Shown here one piece after another: positions 16,362-19,431 of a stretch of 19,431 nucleotides of DNA (positions within the stretch are counted from its first letter, which is position 1; each line of letters opens with the position of its first letter). A program made the translations under genes and the position numbers. Source of the stretch: CAYRPN01 sp964426135 (GTDB taxonomy: Bacteria > Planctomycetota > Phycisphaerae > Phycisphaerales > Phycisphaeraceae); NCBI GenBank assembly GCA_964426135.1, contig CAYRPN010000111.1:1-19431 (forward strand), read 5' to 3'. The notes under the pieces were generated by a model. That model was given only the letters and a program-made list of their open reading frames with translations. It had not been told where the DNA came from and made no database searches.

Positions 16362-16518
16362 CGCGGATCCTTTCCAGATAGAATGTCCAGCGTGGTCGTC
16401 GACGATTGAATCGAGCCCGGTCGAGCCTCCTGCCGGCGGGCATGGCTTTTTGGCAAGACATGTGTCTCGCCGAACGGATCGACCGACGGGCTGCCCCAAT
16501 GGGCGAAAGGAATGGCAA

Positions 16519-17646
16519 GTGCCTCAGGATTCCCAGAGAATTCGCTTCGCATTCCTCGCGTTCCTCGTTGCCGCAATGATGTGTGGCGAAGTGGCCGCGG
16601 ACGATGCGGTGGCCGTCTTTCGAGGCGGCGACGACGGGTATCACACCTATCGAATACCGGCGATCGTCGCGACGAAAAAGGGCACGCTGCTCGCGTTCGG
16701 CGAAGCCCGCAAGTCCGGCGGCGGTGACAGCGGCAATATCGATGTCGTGCTCAAGCGATCCACCGACGGCGGCAAGACCTGGGGGCCGATGCAGGTCGTC
16801 TGGGATCACGAGGGAAACACCTGTGGCAATGCCTGCCCCGTGGTGGATCAGAACACCGGCATCATCTGGCTGCCGTTGACGTGGAACCGAGGCGACGATC
16901 ACGAGTCGAAAATCAAAGCCGGCACCGGCAAGGACACCCGGCGCGTGTACATGTCGCATTCCACCGACGACGGCCTGACGTGGGCCGCCCCCGTCGACAT
17001 CACCCGCGACACCAAGGCCGATGACTGGCGCTGGTACGCCACGGGCCCGGGCAACGGCATTCAGATTGCCGAGGGCAGGCACAAGGGACGCCTTGTGATT
17101 CCCTGCGATCACTCCACGCCCACCGGCGAGTATCGTTCGCACTCGATCCACAGCGACGATGCCGGCAAGACGTGGAAGGTCGGCGGCACGATCAAGCCCG
17201 ATGTGAACGAGTGCCAGATCATCGAACTGCCCGGCGGCCGGCTCATGATGAACCTGCGCAACTACTCGAAGAGCGACGCGAAACGCCGGGCGGTCTCCTT
17301 CAGCGACGACGGCGGCGAGACGTGGTCGCCGGCGACCTATGACCGCGTGTTGATCGAGCCGATCTGTCAGGCGAGCCTCTTGCGTCTGCGTCAAGCCAAG
17401 AACGCCGCGAAGGCGCCGATCCTGCTGTTCAGCAATCCCGCCTCGGAAAAGTCGCGCGATCACATGACCGTGCGCCTCAGCCGCGACGGCGGGAAGACCT
17501 GGCCCATATCCAAGGTGCTGCACGAGGGACCGGCGGGGTATTCCAACCTCGTCGAAATGCCGGACGGCTCGACTGCGTGTTTCTATGAGCGCGGCGACAA
17601 GAATCCCTATCAGACCATCGTGTTCCACCGGTTCACGTTGGAATGA
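16519..17646 (+). CDS. Secreted sialidase (exo-alpha-sialidase, Asp-box type)
   Basis: A 375-residue protein starting at a GTG, chosen because GAAAGG lies eight bases before it and a clean signal peptide follows (RIRFAFLAFLVAAMM, cleavage near VAA-DD about residue 27). The frame is open further upstream, back into the preceding gene, but without family resemblance. The sialidase YRIP motif is at 44-47, the acid/base Asp region is EARKSGGGDSGNIDVVLKRS, and the probable nucleophile Tyr lies in GPAGYSNLVEMPDG. Five Asp-boxes are visible: STDGGKTW, STDDGLTW, SDDAGKTW, SDDGGETW and SRDGGKTW. This is the six-bladed propeller of GH33-like enzymes that release terminal sialic acid from glycans; the true substrate in a planctomycete is uncertain. 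It converges on a sulfatase, consistent with breakdown of sulfated or sialylated glycans. Confidence 0.9.
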   Translation: MPQDSQRIRFAFLAFLVAAMMCGEVAADDAVAVFRGGDDGYHTYRIPAIVATKKGTLLAFGEARKSGGGDSGNIDVVLKRSTDGGKTWGPMQVVWDHEGNTCGNACPVVDQNTGIIWLPLTWNRGDDHESKIKAGTGKDTRRVYMSHSTDDGLTWAAPVDITRDTKADDWRWYATGPGNGIQIAEGRHKGRLVIPCDHSTPTGEYRSHSIHSDDAGKTWKVGGTIKPDVNECQIIELPGGRLMMNLRNYSKSDAKRRAVSFSDDGGETWSPATYDRVLIEPICQASLLRLRQAKNAAKAPILLFSNPASEKSRDHMTVRLSRDGGKTWPISKVLHEGPAGYSNLVEMPDGSTACFYERGDKNPYQTIVFHRFTLE

Positions 17647-17653
17647 TACGGCT

Positions 17654-17801
17654 TCTATCTGATTCTCACGCCGAAGTTGATGCCACTGGCAGGCTCGGCT
17701 GCCAGTGCGTTTCTCGCGTCCACCGACGCCCGCGCCTTGCTTTTCGCAGGTCCACTGGCAGCCAAGCCTGCCAGTGGCATCTGCGCGAGAATCAGATGGA
17801 A
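17654..17801. repeat. Nested inverted-repeat element between sialidase and sulfatase
   Basis: Outer ends near 17654-17671 and 17784-17801 (ATCTGATTCTC type) enclose inner arms 17679-17707 and 17753-17781, which match inverted at 28 of 29 bases. Each inner arm is itself a palindrome (CACTGGCAG...CTGCCAGTG). The element lies between two converging genes, where hairpins could separate the transcripts. The rest of the gap (17802-17940) shows nothing recognisable. Confidence 0.88.
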
Positions 17802-17940
17802 TCTGTATGAATCCCGCACGAGGGTATGAGACGACGATTGTGCTGCAAAGGTCAATTCCCGCCGTTAGCTCTCGGCTCTGCCGACGGACGGAATCCCGAA
17901 TTGGCGATTTTGAAACAGAACTTAATTCTTGCGCGGCGCC

Positions 17941-19335
17941 CTACTTCTTTTTCCCGGCAGGCATGGGTGCGGACACGGCTTTTCGCCACGCCACCAATCT
18001 GTCATGCAGCTCTTTCACCTTGTCCGGTTGCCTTGCGGAGAGGTCGGACTTTTGCGACTCGTCGTCTCGAAGGTTGTAAAGCTCCTTCCTGCCGTCCTCA
18101 AAAAATTCCAGCAGCTTCCAGTCGCCGGAGCGAATCACGCCGACGGGGGTTGTTCGCCATGAGTCCTTGCCGGCGCCGAGGTAGCCGGGGAAGTGCCAGA
18201 ACAGGTCGCGCTGCGGGCCGGCTTTTCCGCCGCTGGTGATGCAGGCAACCATGCTCACACCGTCGAGCGGTTGCTGGTCGGGGGCTTTGCCGCCGCTCAG
18301 TTCGAGCAGCGTCGGCATCAGGTCCACGCTGATGATCGGCGTGTCCGTCGTGCCGGTCGGCGCCTTGCCGGGCCAGCGGATGATCCACGGCACCCGCACG
18401 CCACCTTCATAGAGTGATCCCTTCCCGGAACGCAGCGGGGCGTTGTCGGTGACATCGCCCGCCTTCTTCAGCCCTTCGCGCAAGTACCCGCCGACGCCGC
18501 CGTTGTCGCTGCTGAAGATCACGACCGTGTTCGCAGCGAGGTTCAGTTCGTCGAGCTTGGCGACGATCCTCCCGACGCTCTCGTCCACGCTGGCAATCAT
18601 GGCCGCATAGGTTGGATCATGGTGCCCGCCGGCGGCAGGCTGGTTCTTGAAATGGGCAATCAGTTCCGGCTTGGCCTGCTGCGGCGAGTGGACGCCGAAG
18701 TGCGGCAGGTACAGGAAGAACGGCCTGCTCTTGTTCTTCTCGATGAAGTTGATCGCCTTGTCGGTCAGGAAATCGGCGAGGTAGGTTCCTTTCGGATAAT
18801 CCACCTTGGGGTTCGTGGCGAAATCGAAGTGCTTACCCATCGAAACGATCGCTTCGTCAAATCCACGTGCCGAGGGGTGGTGTTCGGCGTCCTGCCCCAG
18901 GTGCCACTTGCCGAACATGCCCGTGGCGTATCCGGCGGCCTTCATCACGTCGGCAACCGTTCTGCGGTCCAGCGGCAGATTCTGCACGTTGTCCACCGGA
19001 CGCAGCGGGCGAGATTTCCAGTCGAAGCGATCAATGCCGCCGACGGTGTACACCCCGGTGCGCGGGCCATACTGCCCCGTCATCAGGGCGGCCCGCGTCG
19101 GCTGACAGTTCGGCCCGCAGGTGTAGCCTTGGGTGAACCGCAGTCCGTCGGCGGCCAGTTTGTCGATGTTCGGCGTCTTGTAATACTTCGACCCCTGGCA
19201 GCCGAGATCGGTCCAGCCAAGGTCGTCGGCGAGGATGAACACGACATTAGGCTTCCTTGCCGGGTCGGCGGCCTGTGCCGACGCCACGGAACACAGGATG
19301 AAACAAGCGATGAGGAAGAGATGCAGAAGTTTCAT
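17941..19335 (-). CDS. Secreted type I sulfatase (formylglycine-dependent)
   Basis: A 464-residue sulfatase. The N-terminus is a signal sequence (MKLLHLFLIACFILCSVASA, probable cleavage after ASA or AQA; LIAC at 8-11 also resembles a lipobox). PNVVFILADDLGW supplies the metal-binding aspartates (D37, D38). The sulfatase signature is C77-Q-P-T-R81, the cysteine form that must be converted to formylglycine by a maturation enzyme not in this window. GMFGKWHLGQD and VIFSSDNGG complete the active site. AAGG lies five bases before the ATG at 19335. The length is normal for the family. It removes sulfate esters from polysaccharides or glycosides; the specific substrate cannot be read from sequence. 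It is convergent with the sialidase. Confidence 0.95.
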   Translation of the reverse strand: MKLLHLFLIACFILCSVASAQAADPARKPNVVFILADDLGWTDLGCQGSKYYKTPNIDKLAADGLRFTQGYTCGPNCQPTRAALMTGQYGPRTGVYTVGGIDRFDWKSRPLRPVDNVQNLPLDRRTVADVMKAAGYATGMFGKWHLGQDAEHHPSARGFDEAIVSMGKHFDFATNPKVDYPKGTYLADFLTDKAINFIEKNKSRPFFLYLPHFGVHSPQQAKPELIAHFKNQPAAGGHHDPTYAAMIASVDESVGRIVAKLDELNLAANTVVIFSSDNGGVGGYLREGLKKAGDVTDNAPLRSGKGSLYEGGVRVPWIIRWPGKAPTGTTDTPIISVDLMPTLLELSGGKAPDQQPLDGVSMVACITSGGKAGPQRDLFWHFPGYLGAGKDSWRTTPVGVIRSGDWKLLEFFEDGRKELYNLRDDESQKSDLSARQPDKVKELHDRLVAWRKAVSAPMPAGKKK

Positions 19336-19404
19336 GACGACCTTGAGTTCAGGAGGTGAATGTCGCCAACGAGCATTAGCCCGGATTATTCGAGGCTTCA
19401 GAAG

Positions 19405-19426
19405 GAGCCGCGCACGAAGTAAGCGG
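19405..19426. repeat. One end of the 22-bp GAGCCGCGCACGAAGTAAGC element
   Basis: This 22-mer is identical to 6643-6664 and inverted relative to 6762-6783. The window ends here, so the partner end should lie just beyond. It is upstream of the sulfatase start. Confidence 0.75.
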
Positions 19427-19431
19427 AGTTC

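Noticed and set aside
16294..16518. 75-residue N-terminal extension of the sialidase
   Set aside because: It overlaps the end of the preceding gene and lacks family similarity, while a GTG with a good binding site and a signal peptide starts at 16519.
15174..17628. Two long leftward frames (441 and 438 residues)
   Set aside because: Antisense to the glycosyltransferase fusion and to the sialidase, both clearly coding on the plus strand.

Overview
The window looks like chromosomal DNA of a high-GC planctomycete, possibly of the Phycisphaerae type. The evidence is the gene families: a DUF1501 protein paired with a very large cytochrome-c/DUF1549/DUF1553 protein, a secreted type I sulfatase, a secreted Asp-box sialidase, and a tandem PTPS protein. 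The class-level placement is inference; no rRNA or tRNA gene was found to confirm it.

Layout. Positions 1-563 hold a leftward intrinsic terminator and perhaps the start of a leftward gene. Positions 564-6287 carry a leftward pair, DUF1549/DUF1553 then DUF1501, separated by two palindromic elements. Positions 6808-8914 carry a leftward HAD hydrolase and proA. miaA (9281-10390) runs divergently from proA. A repeat-rich stretch (10391-11149) contains one small leftward membrane-protein candidate. Positions 11150-17646 carry a rightward series: PTPS, a membrane-anchored TPR protein, an ArsS-type radical SAM enzyme, a three-domain glycosyltransferase fusion and a sialidase. A leftward sulfatase (17941-19335) converges on the sialidase.

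How the genes may work together. The DUF1501/DUF1549 pair, sialidase and sulfatase fit the envelope and glycan-degradation lifestyle of planctomycetes. ArsS followed by a protein that fuses glycosyltransferase modules of the kind found in arsenosugar clusters suggests a compact arsenosugar locus, although no ArsM methyltransferase is visible and the last glycosyltransferase module looks degenerate and truncated. proA and miaA are housekeeping genes.

The most unusual feature is repeated DNA, in two architectural classes. (1) Paired palindromes: two inverted copies of a short palindromic unit, sometimes enclosed by outer terminal inverted repeats. At least eight elements of several unrelated sequence families are present. 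Ends and cores are mixed: the elements at 2121 and 6347 share a core but not ends, while those at 6347 and 14377 share an end but not a core. (2) Inverted pairs of short tandem arrays with 7- or 8-base units. Both classes sit between genes and also, in frame, inside the DUF1549/DUF1553 gene; the tandem class also lies inside the HAD gene and miaA, adding low-complexity peptide to otherwise conserved enzymes.
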